DNA of 9,908 nt from Pseudomonas sp. (GCA_029239415.1 JAQZAY010000121.1:1-9908); one strand, 5' to 3'. Positions 1 to 7,453 are shown, counted from the stretch's first letter. A program made the numbers and translations. Notes: a model not told the origin generated them from the letters alone.

Positions 1-1
1 C

Positions 2-679
2 AACCCCTCCGCCGAGAGCCTGGTGGGTTCGGGCAGGGGCCTGGTTGCCGAGACCAAGGGCCTGGCGCCGGAAAGAAACGAAACCTGGGAGCTGGGTACC
101 AAGTGGGTGACGCTGGACAACCGGCTGGGCCTGGATGCGGCGCTGTTCCGCGTCGACAAGCGCAATGCCCGCGAAGCCATGGCCGACGGCTCGACCCAGC
201 TGGCCGGGGCGCAACGTGTGCAGGGCCTGGAAGTAGGGTTGACCGGGCAGGTCAGCGACCGCTGGGCGGTATTCGCCAACTACACCTTCCTTGACAGCGA
301 GACCCTCAAGGCCGCCGACACGCCTGCGGGCATCGCCCGCGAAGGCCAGGCCCTGGGCAATACCCCAAGGCACTCGATGAACCTGTGGTCGACCTATACG
401 CTACCGGCGGGCTGGACCCTTGGCTACGGCATGCGCTACCTCAGCGAGCGCAATGTCACCTCCAGTACCACCGCCAAACTGGATGCCTACTGGGTGCACA
501 ACGCCATGATCGCCTACCGGCTGAATGAGCACATGGACCTGCAGCTCAACGTCAACAACCTGTTCGACAAGGCCTACGTGGAACGCGTGCGCCAGCAGAA
601 CGGTACCGCGGCACGCTCCTCGGCCATTGAATATGGCGATGCACGTTCGGCGGTGGTGTCCGCCTCCTATCGCTTCTGA
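2..679 (+). CDS. TonB-dependent siderophore receptor, C-terminal part (5' truncated by window)
   Basis: Outer-membrane beta-barrel receptor that would take up a ferric siderophore or similar ligand with energy from TonB-ExbB-ExbD. The frame is already open at base 2, so only the last 225 residues are here; plug domain and TonB box lie upstream. Visible: alternating amphipathic strands, the stretch RVQGLEVGLTG typical of barrel strands in catecholate receptors, NTPRHS before a strand, NVNNLFDKAYVE near the end, and a C-terminal phenylalanine (SYRF) as expected for BAM-inserted barrels. By eye the sequence resembles the Fiu/BfrI catecholate group, but the ligand cannot be read from it. The stop is TGA at 677-679, and gcd starts 175 bp later on the same strand behind its own control region, so co-transcription is doubtful. 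From memory, a TonB receptor beside gcd also occurs in other pseudomonads. Confidence 0.93.
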   Translation, partial: NPSAESLVGSGRGLVAETKGLAPERNETWELGTKWVTLDNRLGLDAALFRVDKRNAREAMADGSTQLAGAQRVQGLEVGLTGQVSDRWAVFANYTFLDSETLKAADTPAGIAREGQALGNTPRHSMNLWSTYTLPAGWTLGYGMRYLSERNVTSSTTAKLDAYWVHNAMIAYRLNEHMDLQLNVNNLFDKAYVERVRQQNGTAARSSAIEYGDARSAVVSASYRF

Positions 680-686
680 CTCGAAA

Positions 687-713
687 CGGCCCTGTCGCAC
701 CGTGACAGGGCCG
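687..713 (+). terminator. Hairpin after the TonB receptor, possible terminator
   Basis: A perfect 10-bp inverted repeat, CGGCCCTGTC (687-696) and GACAGGGCCG (704-713), with a 7-nt loop, starts 8 bases after the receptor stop codon. It is strong and GC-rich, but no T-run follows on the + strand, so it may be a weak or Rho-assisted terminator, or only a 3'-end stabiliser. Confidence 0.5.
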
Positions 714-754
714 ATGCCAAGCTGTACAGCGCGCCGTCCTGCATGGGTGTCCAA

Positions 755-769
755 TTGTCACTGCGACAA
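755..769. promoter_or_regulatory. HexR-like operator upstream of gcd (TTGT-N7-ACAA)
   Basis: TTGTC (755-759) and GACAA (765-769) form an inverted repeat fitting TTGT-N7-ACAA, the pattern reported for the P. putida repressor HexR, which responds to the Entner-Doudoroff intermediate KDPG. It lies 85-100 bases before the gcd start. Its place ahead of a glucose-oxidation gene fits, but eight fixed bases arise by chance often enough that this is only a candidate. I do not recall gcd being established as a HexR target. Confidence 0.4.
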
Positions 770-796
770 CCGGTCACAGCTTCATTATGTACTAAC

Positions 797-826
797 TTGT
801 TAATTAGCTAGCTAAGGGGATAAACT
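797..826 (+). promoter_or_regulatory. Possible sigma-70 promoter of gcd with an embedded 12-bp palindrome
   Basis: TTGTTA (797-802) and TAAACT (821-826) each match 4 of 6 consensus bases with 18-bp spacing, in the only A+T-rich stretch near gcd. The perfect palindrome TTAGCTAGCTAA (804-815) lies between the two boxes, a classic operator position. A transcript from here would have a leader of about 20-25 nt. The ribosome-binding site is weak: GCGAG at 841-845, nine bases before the ATG. The box matches are modest, so the transcription start is uncertain; the palindrome itself is directly visible. Confidence 0.35.
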
Positions 827-854
827 TACCCTATTCAACAGCGAGATTTTTGGC

Positions 855-3272
855 ATGAAGCAAGTACAGCGCGCCTCTGGCGCCACCTCTCTGATCCTGG
901 TCGGCCTGGGCGTGATCATCGCCCTGCTCGGCCTCGCCCTGGCGGCCGGCGGCATCAAGCTCGCGGGCCTTGGAGGCTCGTGGTATTTCCTGATCGGCGG
1001 CCTGGCCATGACCATTGCCGGCGTTCTCATCGCCTTGCGCAAGACGGCAGGTGCCTGGCTGTTCGCCGCGTTCCTGGTCGGCACCGCCATCTGGGCACTG
1101 CTCGATGTCGGTCTGGTGTTCTGGCCGCTGTTCTCGCGCGTGTTCATGTTCGGTGCCATCGGCATGGTGGTCGCGCTGGTCTACCCGCTACTGTCGCGCG
1201 CCAACGGCGGCACGCCGGGACGCGGTGCCTACGGTGTGGCTGGCGTGATGGCGGTGGCCCTGGTGATCGCCGCGGGCAACATGTTCGTCGCCCACCCCAC
1301 CGTGGCCCCGACCGGCAGCGGTCCCGGCCTGACCCCGGTAGAGCCAGGAAAGGCCCAGAAGGACTGGGCCCACTACGGCAACACCGAAGGTGGCAGCCGT
1401 TTCGCCGCGCTCGAACAGATCAACCGCGACAACGTCGACAAGCTCAAGGTGGCGTGGACCTATCACACCGGTGATGTCGCCCAGAGCGATGGCAACGGCG
1501 CCGAGGACCAGCTCACTCCGCTGCAGATCGGCAACAAGGTGTTCATCTGCACCCCGCACAACAACCTGATCGCGCTCGACGCCGACACTGGCAAGGAGCT
1601 GTGGAAAAACGAGATCAATGCCAAGGCCGCTGTCTGGCAACGTTGCCGTGGCATGGCCTACTTCGACGCCACTGCGCCGCTGGCCCAGCCTTCGCAGCCG
1701 AACAGCTCGCAAGTCACTGCCGCCGCTGTACCGGCCGGTGCCAATTGCCAGCGCCGCCTGCTGACCAATACCATCGACGCCCGCCTGATCGCGGTCGATG
1801 CCGACACCGGCGAGTTCTGCCAGGGCTTCGGCAACAATGGTCAGGTCGACCTCAAGGCCGGCCTGGGCAACGTCCCGGATGCCTACTACCAGCTGTCTTC
1901 CGCGCCCTTGATGGCCGGGACCACCGTAGTGGTCGGCGGCCGGGTTGCCGACAACGTCCAGACCGACATGCCAGGCGGTGTGATCCGCGGCTTCGACGTG
2001 ATCACCGGCGCCATGCGCTGGGCCTTCGATCCGGGCAACCCGACCGATCGCAATGCCCCGGCCGACGGCAGCACCTATGTACGCAGCACGCCCAACAGCT
2101 GGGCACCGATGTCGTACGACCCGGCGATGAACACCGTGTTCCTGCCGATGGGCAGCTCGTCCACCGACATCTACGGCGTTGAACGCACCCGCCTCGACCA
2201 CACCTACGGCGCCTCGGTGCTGGCCCTGGACGCCACCAGCGGTGAAGAAAAGTGGGTCTACCAGACCGTGCACAACGATCTCTGGGACTTCGACCTGCCC
2301 ATGCAGCCAAGCCTGATCGACTTCACCAAGCCGGACGGCCAGACCGTGCCTGCGCTGGTGATCGGCACCAAGGCCGGGCAGATCTTCGTGCTCGACCGTG
2401 CCACCGGCCAGCCGCTGACCAAGGTCGAGGACGTCAAGGTCAAGCCGGGCAACATCCCCAACGAGCCCTACTCGCCTACCCAGCCCAGGTCCGTCGGCAT
2501 GCCGCAGATCGGCGCCCAGACGCTGAGCGAATCGGACATGTGGGGCGCGACGCCGTATGACCAGCTGCTGTGCCGCATCGACTTCAAGCAGATGCGCTAC
2601 GACGGCCTGTATACCGCGCCTGGCACCGACAAGTCGCTGAGCTTCCCAGGATCCCTGGGCGGCATGAACTGGGGCAGCATCTCCACCGACCCGGTGCACG
2701 GTTTCATCTTCGTCAACGACATGCGCCTGGGCCTGTGGATCCAGATGGTGCCGGCGCAGAAGAACGCCGCGGCCTCGTCCGGTGGCGAAGCGCTGAACAC
2801 CGGCATGGGCGCGGTACCGCTCAAGGGCACCCCTTACGCGGTGAACAAGAACCGCTTCCTGTCGGTGGCTGGCATCCCTTGCCAGGCCCCACCCTTCGGC
2901 ACCCTGGCCGCCATCGACATGAAGACCCAGAAAGTCGCCTGGCAGGTACCGGTCGGCACCGTCGAAGACACAGGGCCCCTGGGCATCCGCATGCACCTGC
3001 CGATCAAGGTCGGCCTGCCGACGCTTGGCGGCACCCTGTCGACCCAGGGCGGCCTGATCTTCATCGCCGGTACCCAGGACTTCTACCTGCGTGCCTTCGA
3101 CAGCGGCAACGGCGAGGAAGTCTGGAAAGCCCGCCTGCCCGTCGGCAGCCAGGGCGGCCCGATGACCTACGTCTCGCCCAAGACCGGCAAGCAGTATGTG
3201 GTCATCACCGCCGGTGGTGCCCGCCAGTCCACCGACCGTGGCGACTACGTCATGGCCTACGCCCTGCCATGA
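855..3272 (+). CDS. gcd: Membrane-bound PQQ-dependent glucose dehydrogenase
   Basis: Oxidises glucose and other aldoses to the lactone in the periplasm with PQQ, passing electrons to ubiquinone. The protein has 805 residues, close to the usual ~800. Five hydrophobic segments (about 11-33, 43-61, 66-84, 87-112, 124-146) anchor it; the rest is the eight-bladed quinoprotein propeller. The PQQ signature begins at Trp171 (WAHYG...SRFAALEQIN). HNDLWDFD at 473-480 carries Asp478, which by eye aligns with the E. coli catalytic base Asp466, and Lys506 aligns with Lys493. The second PQQ signature runs through IFVLDRATG. A Trp (261, before CRG) seems to take the place of E. coli His262, which affects substrate affinity; this alignment is from memory. 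The ATG at 855 gives an N-terminus ending right before the first membrane segment. No frameshift or truncation is seen. It precedes oprB, matching its role in the peripheral glucose pathway. Confidence 0.98.
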   Translation: MKQVQRASGATSLILVGLGVIIALLGLALAAGGIKLAGLGGSWYFLIGGLAMTIAGVLIALRKTAGAWLFAAFLVGTAIWALLDVGLVFWPLFSRVFMFGAIGMVVALVYPLLSRANGGTPGRGAYGVAGVMAVALVIAAGNMFVAHPTVAPTGSGPGLTPVEPGKAQKDWAHYGNTEGGSRFAALEQINRDNVDKLKVAWTYHTGDVAQSDGNGAEDQLTPLQIGNKVFICTPHNNLIALDADTGKELWKNEINAKAAVWQRCRGMAYFDATAPLAQPSQPNSSQVTAAAVPAGANCQRRLLTNTIDARLIAVDADTGEFCQGFGNNGQVDLKAGLGNVPDAYYQLSSAPLMAGTTVVVGGRVADNVQTDMPGGVIRGFDVITGAMRWAFDPGNPTDRNAPADGSTYVRSTPNSWAPMSYDPAMNTVFLPMGSSSTDIYGVERTRLDHTYGASVLALDATSGEEKWVYQTVHNDLWDFDLPMQPSLIDFTKPDGQTVPALVIGTKAGQIFVLDRATGQPLTKVEDVKVKPGNIPNEPYSPTQPRSVGMPQIGAQTLSESDMWGATPYDQLLCRIDFKQMRYDGLYTAPGTDKSLSFPGSLGGMNWGSISTDPVHGFIFVNDMRLGLWIQMVPAQKNAAASSGGEALNTGMGAVPLKGTPYAVNKNRFLSVAGIPCQAPPFGTLAAIDMKTQKVAWQVPVGTVEDTGPLGIRMHLPIKVGLPTLGGTLSTQGGLIFIAGTQDFYLRAFDSGNGEEVWKARLPVGSQGGPMTYVSPKTGKQYVVITAGGARQSTDRGDYVMAYALP

Positions 3273-3280
3273 CCTCCTGA

Positions 3281-3301
3281 GCCCGCCCCTGCCGGGTGGG
3301 C
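3281..3301 (+). terminator. First of two hairpins between gcd and oprB
   Basis: GCCCGCCC (3281-3288) pairs with GGGTGGGC (3294-3301) over a 5-nt loop: seven G-C pairs and one G-U wobble. It starts 8 bases after the gcd stop. The bases after it (ACGGCATTTCT) are only mildly T-rich, so alone it may stabilise the gcd mRNA end rather than stop transcription. Confidence 0.4.
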
Positions 3302-3312
3302 ACGGCATTTCT

Positions 3313-3338
3313 CGCGGTGCCCCAGGGCACCGCGTTTC
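3313..3338 (+). terminator. Second hairpin between gcd and oprB, terminator-like
   Basis: CGCGGTGCC (3313-3321) pairs perfectly with GGCACCGCG (3326-3334) around a 4-nt loop, and TTTCATTTCC follows. This is the best Rho-independent terminator shape in the window, though its T-run is interrupted. It lies 43 bases before the oprB start, so it would end or attenuate gcd transcripts ahead of oprB. Confidence 0.6.
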
Positions 3339-3376
3339 ATTTCCAATCCCGTTCGCGATTTCGTGGAAGTTTGCGC

Positions 3377-4663
3377 ATGTCATCCGCTATCCGCTTTTCC
3401 CCTGCCCACCTGTTGCTGGCAATCACCTGCAGCACCGCTTTACCCGCCCTCGCCGACAACCAATCGGACCTCCTGACCCGCAACACCCTGACCGGTGACT
3501 GGGGTGGCCTGCGCCATGAGCTCGAAGACGACGGCGTGCGCTTCACCGGCGACTACAGTGGCGAGACCGCCTATAACGCCCATGGCGGCCTCCACCGGTC
3601 GGCGCGTTACTCGCAGAACATCAAGCTCGGCGTGCAGTTCGACCTGAGCAAGCTGTACGGCCTGGACAACGGCGGCAAGGTACAGCTGACGATCAACGAT
3701 CGGCGCGGCAACAGCGCTTCCGAAGACCTGGTCGGCAACCGCCTGCCGATCCAGGAAAACTACGGTGGTCTCTACACCCGCCTGACCGAGCTCAGCTACG
3801 AGCGTACCCTTTTCACCCCAGCGCTCAACGTCAAGCTCGGCTACATGGCCATGGGCAACGACATCGGCGTGCTCGACACCGGTATCCTCTGCAACTTCAT
3901 GAACGCCGGCTTCTGCGGCCACCCGCTGAACATGTCCGGCGGCAGCGGCTGGACCAACTACCCCAATGCCCGTCTCGGCGTGCGCGCCAAGTACGACTTC
4001 TCGCCTTCCTGGCAACTGCGTGTCGCCGCCTTCAATGTCGACCCCGAGAGCAATGGCAATTCCAGTCGCGCCTGGCACCTGGGGCCCAAGCACACCACCG
4101 GTACCGTGGTGCCGGTCGAGCTGGTCTACAAGCACCAGAGCGAACTGCCAGGCGAGTACAAGCTGGGCTACTACTACGACAGCTCGGACGTCAAGCGCAT
4201 TGGCAGCGATGAGCAAGTGGCCGGGCGTGGCGGCCATTACCTGGTCTTCGACCAAGCCGTGTGGAATTCCAGCACCTCGCAAGGCCGCAGCCTGCATGCC
4301 TTTGGCCAGTATTCGGCGGCCAGCAGCGCGGCTTCGCCATTCTCCAAGTGGTACGGTACCGGGGTAGTGCTGTACAAGCCATTCGAAGGCCGCACGCGTG
4401 ACACCGTGGCGCTGGGCTATGGCCGGGCCGTGCCCAATCCGCGCAGCCGTGACGTCCTGCAGGACGCGGCCTTGTCACAGGGAGAGGCATTCCCCAACCT
4501 GGACAGCGCCGAGCAACTGATCGAGCTGAGCTATGGGTATCAGGCGACGCCGTGGCTGCTGCTGCGACCAGACGTGCAGTACATCATCGAGCCGGGCGCG
4601 TTCTCGGGTGACAACATCGACAACGCGCTGGTGCTTGGCCTTCAGGTCAGGGCAAGCTTCTGA
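3377..4663 (+). CDS. oprB: OprB-family carbohydrate-selective porin
   Basis: Outer-membrane porin admitting glucose and related sugars to the periplasm, where Gcd acts. I chose the ATG at 3377 over an upstream in-frame GTG (3296) because GGAAG (3365-3369) lies 7 bases before it, and because it gives a clean signal peptide: MSSAIR, hydrophobic core LLLAI, cleavage after ALPALA at residue 26. The longer version would run through the terminator-like hairpin. The mature protein opens with TLTGDWGGLRHEL, a hallmark of OprB porins, then aromatic-rich barrel strands, and ends in phenylalanine (QVRASF). At 428 residues it is slightly shorter than the roughly 450 of known OprB proteins. Two cysteines about 10 residues apart (CNFMNAGFC) may form a loop disulphide. 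It lies 104 bp after gcd and faces the kinase gene 45 bp away. Family assignment is firm; which OprB paralogue this is cannot be told. Confidence 0.95.
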   Translation: MSSAIRFSPAHLLLAITCSTALPALADNQSDLLTRNTLTGDWGGLRHELEDDGVRFTGDYSGETAYNAHGGLHRSARYSQNIKLGVQFDLSKLYGLDNGGKVQLTINDRRGNSASEDLVGNRLPIQENYGGLYTRLTELSYERTLFTPALNVKLGYMAMGNDIGVLDTGILCNFMNAGFCGHPLNMSGGSGWTNYPNARLGVRAKYDFSPSWQLRVAAFNVDPESNGNSSRAWHLGPKHTTGTVVPVELVYKHQSELPGEYKLGYYYDSSDVKRIGSDEQVAGRGGHYLVFDQAVWNSSTSQGRSLHAFGQYSAASSAASPFSKWYGTGVVLYKPFEGRTRDTVALGYGRAVPNPRSRDVLQDAALSQGEAFPNLDSAEQLIELSYGYQATPWLLLRPDVQYIIEPGAFSGDNIDNALVLGLQVRASF

Positions 4664-4708
4664 CCGTCACTACCCGCAAGCTGTCGACCGCAGCGCTGGC
4701 GTAAACGG

Positions 4709-7279
4709 TCAGCTTACGGTCTTGCGGCGCGACAGCGACTGCGCCAGGCTCTTGGCAAGCTCGTCGCGCCGGAATGGCTTGCGCAGCACCTCGAATCCGC
4801 GAAGCTCATGCGGCTCGAGGTTGGCATAGCCGGTGATGATCAGCACGGGCAGCGCGGGGAAGCGTTCGCGCAGCTCCTGCGCGAACTGCACGCCGGTCTT
4901 GTGGGCCATGATATGGTCACTGACCAGGGCATCCGGGCGTAGCCCTTGCTCGATAAGCCGCAGCGCCTGGGCTGCACTGGCGGCTTCGGTGACTTGGTAG
5001 CCCAGGTCGCGCAATTGCAGTCCCGTGGTGTGGCGGACGATGTCTTCGTCATCGACCAGCAAGACCTGGGTCGCACCAGGGGCAACGGGTACTTCGAAGG
5101 TGTCATCGCCAGGACTGGCGGCAACCTTCTCGCTGACCGGCAACCAGAGGGTGACCTCGGTGCCCTCCCCGACCCTTGAATGAATGCTGAAGCCGCCGCC
5201 CGACTGAAGCGCAAGCCCCTGGACCATCGGCAGGCCCAGGCCAGTGCCCTTGCCCACAGACTTGGTGGAATAGAAGGGTTCCATGCAGCGCCTGAGCACT
5301 TCCTCGCTCATGCCACTGCCTGTGTCGCTGACCTGCAGCCATACATAGCGGCCTGCCGGCAGCGGGCCCTGCCGGCCGTCATGCCTGCGTTCCTCGCCGG
5401 CACGCAGGCGCAGGCGGCCACCATCGGCCATGGCGTCGCGGGCATTGACGACCAGGTTGAGAATGGCCAGCTCCAACTGGTGCAGGTCGACCACCACTGC
5501 GGGCAACGCCGGGTCGATGAGGGTCACCATCTCGATGGTCGGCCCGATGGAACGGGTCATCAATTCCTGCATGTCACTGACCAATGCAGCCAAGGCCACG
5601 GGCTGGGGCTTGAGGGTCTGGCGACGAGCGAAGCTCAGCAGTCTTCCCACCAGCACGCGTGCCCGGTCCGCCGACAGCAACGCGCCGTCGATCAGCCTGG
5701 CCGAGCGCTCATCGTCCTGGCGTCGGCGGACCAGCTCCAGCGAGGCGATGATGGGCGTCAGCATGTTGTTGAAGTCGTGGGCAATGCCGCCGGTGAGCTG
5801 TCCGACCATCTCCATCTTGCGTGACTCGTACAGCTGCAGCATGGCCGCTTCGCGCTCGGCAAGCACGGCGGCCACCCGTGCCTCGAGGCTTTCGTTGAGC
5901 GCCACCAGTTCTGCCTGGGCGTTGATCCTGGCCGTCACATCGATGCTGACGCAGAGCATGCCTACCCGCTGCTCGTCATGGATCAGGGGTGTGATCGAGG
6001 ACTGCAACCAGACCTGGCTGCCATCGGCTCGCGAAAACTGCTGGGTGATGTCCCACGGCGTGTCCGCGTCGATGCGCTGGGTACCTGGCGACCACATGGC
6101 CGGAAGCTGCGCCAAGCGAGTGCCGAGCACGTTTTCGCGTGTTTGGCCGAGCATCTCGCAGTAGTGGTCGTTGACCCGCGTGACTGTCCAGTCCTGGTCG
6201 CAGATGACGATGCCCGCATTGGCCTGCTCGAACATCGCCGCCAGCTGGACAGAACCCGCGCGCAGGGCACGCTCGGCCCTGGCATGGGTGATCGCCGCCC
6301 AGATGCGCGAGGCGGCTTCCTGCGCCAGTTCGCAGGCATCCTCGACAAACACATGGGGTGGCTGGAAATGGACAGCCAGCATGGCCTCGAGGTTACCCGA
6401 GCGCAGTACAGGCACATGGAGGGTAGAGGTGAGTTGAGCGTGCTCCGGGTCTGCGGTCGTGTCGCCGGCATCCTGGCCGGGGCCGCACGTATAGCCCTGC
6501 GGGGCGCAGCGCCCTTCGCGAAGCGCCGGCAGCAGGTCATGGCCGAACCAGGCGTAGCGATGCTCGCCCGCCATCGAACGCACGCCATCGACCCAGTCCC
6601 GGGCAACATGGAAGCTTGCGCCGTCGCCGCTGTCCTCGCCGATGAACACCCGGGAAGCGCCGAGTTCTTCACCTAGCTTGCGTATCGCATGCGCCTCGAT
6701 CTCTTCCGGCTCGCTCAAGGTCTGCAACGCTAGCCCCAGCTCGAGCAGGAACGCCTGACGGCGCTGGAACTTCACCCGCTCGGTGGTCTCGGTGACGATG
6801 CACAAGACCCCGTCCACCTCGCCTTCGGCATCGCGCACCGCTGAGTAGGACACGTCGAAACAGGCCGTTTCCCCCAGCCCGTGGCGCTCGATGTAGAACG
6901 GCCGGTCCTTGGCGGAGAATGTTTCGCCGGTCTCGCGAACCCCTCGCAGAAGCGGCCCCAGGTCGTCCCATAGCTCCAGCCAGTTTTCCATCGCCGGGCG
7001 CCCCAGCGCGCGAGGATGCTTGGCACCTATGGTCGGCGCATAAGCCTCGTTATAGAGCGCCACGAACTGCTCGCCCCAGAACAATACGATCTGCGCCTTG
7101 GCAGGAAGAATCGTGGCCAGAGTGCTTTTCAGGCTTGGCGACCAATGCTGCGGCGGCCCAAGGGGCGACTCGTCCCAGTTCAGGTCTTGCAGCAGGGCAC
7201 TGACCGTGCCGCCGTTGCGCAAAAAGCCCAACGGCTTTTTCTGGACGTCATCCGAGTCGTTTTCCAGAAGAGATTTCAT
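4709..7279 (-). CDS. Soluble hybrid sensor histidine kinase (PAS-GAF-PAS-HisKA-HATPase-REC)
   Basis: Predicted cytoplasmic two-component kinase of 856 residues with no membrane segment. Domains in order: N-terminal PAS-like (about 26-172), GAF (178-330), second PAS (338-455), a likely coiled coil (455-490), HisKA with GGIAHDFNN and phospho-acceptor His501, HATPase_c with N-box Asn612, DTGSGM at 652-657 and GKGTGLGL at 676-683, then a receiver with Asp743/Asp744, phospho-acceptor Asp788 and Lys834. All residues for autophosphorylation and transfer are present, so it should be active. After Asp788 the receiver reads HIMAHKTG where relatives usually have MPGMTG. The signal is unknown; no LOV cysteine or phytochrome motif is seen. 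ATG 7279 was preferred to GTG 7291, which has no ribosome-binding site and adds only four residues, although the site before the ATG is also weak. No DNA-binding partner is adjacent. It converges with oprB and diverges from the 88-aa gene. Confidence 0.94.
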   Translation of the reverse strand: MKSLLENDSDDVQKKPLGFLRNGGTVSALLQDLNWDESPLGPPQHWSPSLKSTLATILPAKAQIVLFWGEQFVALYNEAYAPTIGAKHPRALGRPAMENWLELWDDLGPLLRGVRETGETFSAKDRPFYIERHGLGETACFDVSYSAVRDAEGEVDGVLCIVTETTERVKFQRRQAFLLELGLALQTLSEPEEIEAHAIRKLGEELGASRVFIGEDSGDGASFHVARDWVDGVRSMAGEHRYAWFGHDLLPALREGRCAPQGYTCGPGQDAGDTTADPEHAQLTSTLHVPVLRSGNLEAMLAVHFQPPHVFVEDACELAQEAASRIWAAITHARAERALRAGSVQLAAMFEQANAGIVICDQDWTVTRVNDHYCEMLGQTRENVLGTRLAQLPAMWSPGTQRIDADTPWDITQQFSRADGSQVWLQSSITPLIHDEQRVGMLCVSIDVTARINAQAELVALNESLEARVAAVLAEREAAMLQLYESRKMEMVGQLTGGIAHDFNNMLTPIIASLELVRRRQDDERSARLIDGALLSADRARVLVGRLLSFARRQTLKPQPVALAALVSDMQELMTRSIGPTIEMVTLIDPALPAVVVDLHQLELAILNLVVNARDAMADGGRLRLRAGEERRHDGRQGPLPAGRYVWLQVSDTGSGMSEEVLRRCMEPFYSTKSVGKGTGLGLPMVQGLALQSGGGFSIHSRVGEGTEVTLWLPVSEKVAASPGDDTFEVPVAPGATQVLLVDDEDIVRHTTGLQLRDLGYQVTEAASAAQALRLIEQGLRPDALVSDHIMAHKTGVQFAQELRERFPALPVLIITGYANLEPHELRGFEVLRKPFRRDELAKSLAQSLSRRKTVS

Positions 7280-7325
7280 GTAATACCACACGCCAATGGC
7301 TGGGCTCGCGACACCCGTCTAGGGG

Positions 7326-7352
7326 TAAGAGGGCGGCAACACGCCGACGTTC
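7326..7352 (-). promoter_or_regulatory. ECF-type (AlgU-like) promoter candidate for the hybrid kinase
   Basis: Read on the - strand, GAACGT (7352-7347, preceded by G) is followed after exactly 16 bases by TCTTA (7330-7326). The consensus for AlgU/RpoE-type sigma factors is GAACTT-N16/17-TCTGA, so the boxes match 5 of 6 and 4 of 5. Transcription would start near 7320, giving a leader of about 40 nt. Confidence 0.42.
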
Positions 7353-7400
7353 CACTGGTCTGGAATCTTTGCGTGGTGAACGCCGCCCATCCAGCTGCAG

Positions 7401-7427
7401 GAACGTCAGGCAAGGTTCGGGTTCTCT
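7401..7427 (+). promoter_or_regulatory. ECF-type (AlgU-like) promoter candidate for the 88-aa gene
   Basis: GAACGT (7401-7406, preceded by G) is followed after exactly 16 bases by TCTCT (7423-7427), matching GAACTT-N16-TCTGA in 5 of 6 and 3 of 5 positions. Transcription would start near 7433, just before the GGAGG ribosome-binding site (7439-7443). It mirrors the candidate on the other strand. The -10 box is the weaker of the two. Confidence 0.35.
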
Positions 7428-7453
7428 CGTTAAATCGCGGAGGATTCTGGGCC

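Noticed and set aside
3296..3376. Upstream GTG start for oprB
   Set aside because: It would add 27 residues ahead of a good signal peptide and translate through the terminator-like hairpin; ATG 3377 has GGAAG at proper spacing.
1188..3383. 731-codon open frame on the - strand opposite gcd
   Set aside because: The + strand encodes an intact, clearly homologous Gcd. The antisense frame has no recognisable protein features and is explained by the G+C-rich third codon positions.
3440..4297. 285-codon open frame on the - strand opposite oprB
   Set aside because: It is a shadow of the porin gene, and its translation is low-complexity Val/Ala/Gly/His sequence without a family resemblance.
4661..4711. 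TGACCGT/ACGGTCA inverted repeat joining the stop codons of oprB and the kinase
   Set aside because: It is a perfect 7-bp repeat, but the 37-nt gap and lack of T-runs make it a poor terminator; each arm includes a stop codon, so chance is the simpler explanation.
5180..6676. Several 200-244 codon frames on the + strand opposite the sensor kinase
   Set aside because: All catalytic motifs are on the - strand. The + frames give compositionally odd translations and have no ribosome-binding sites.
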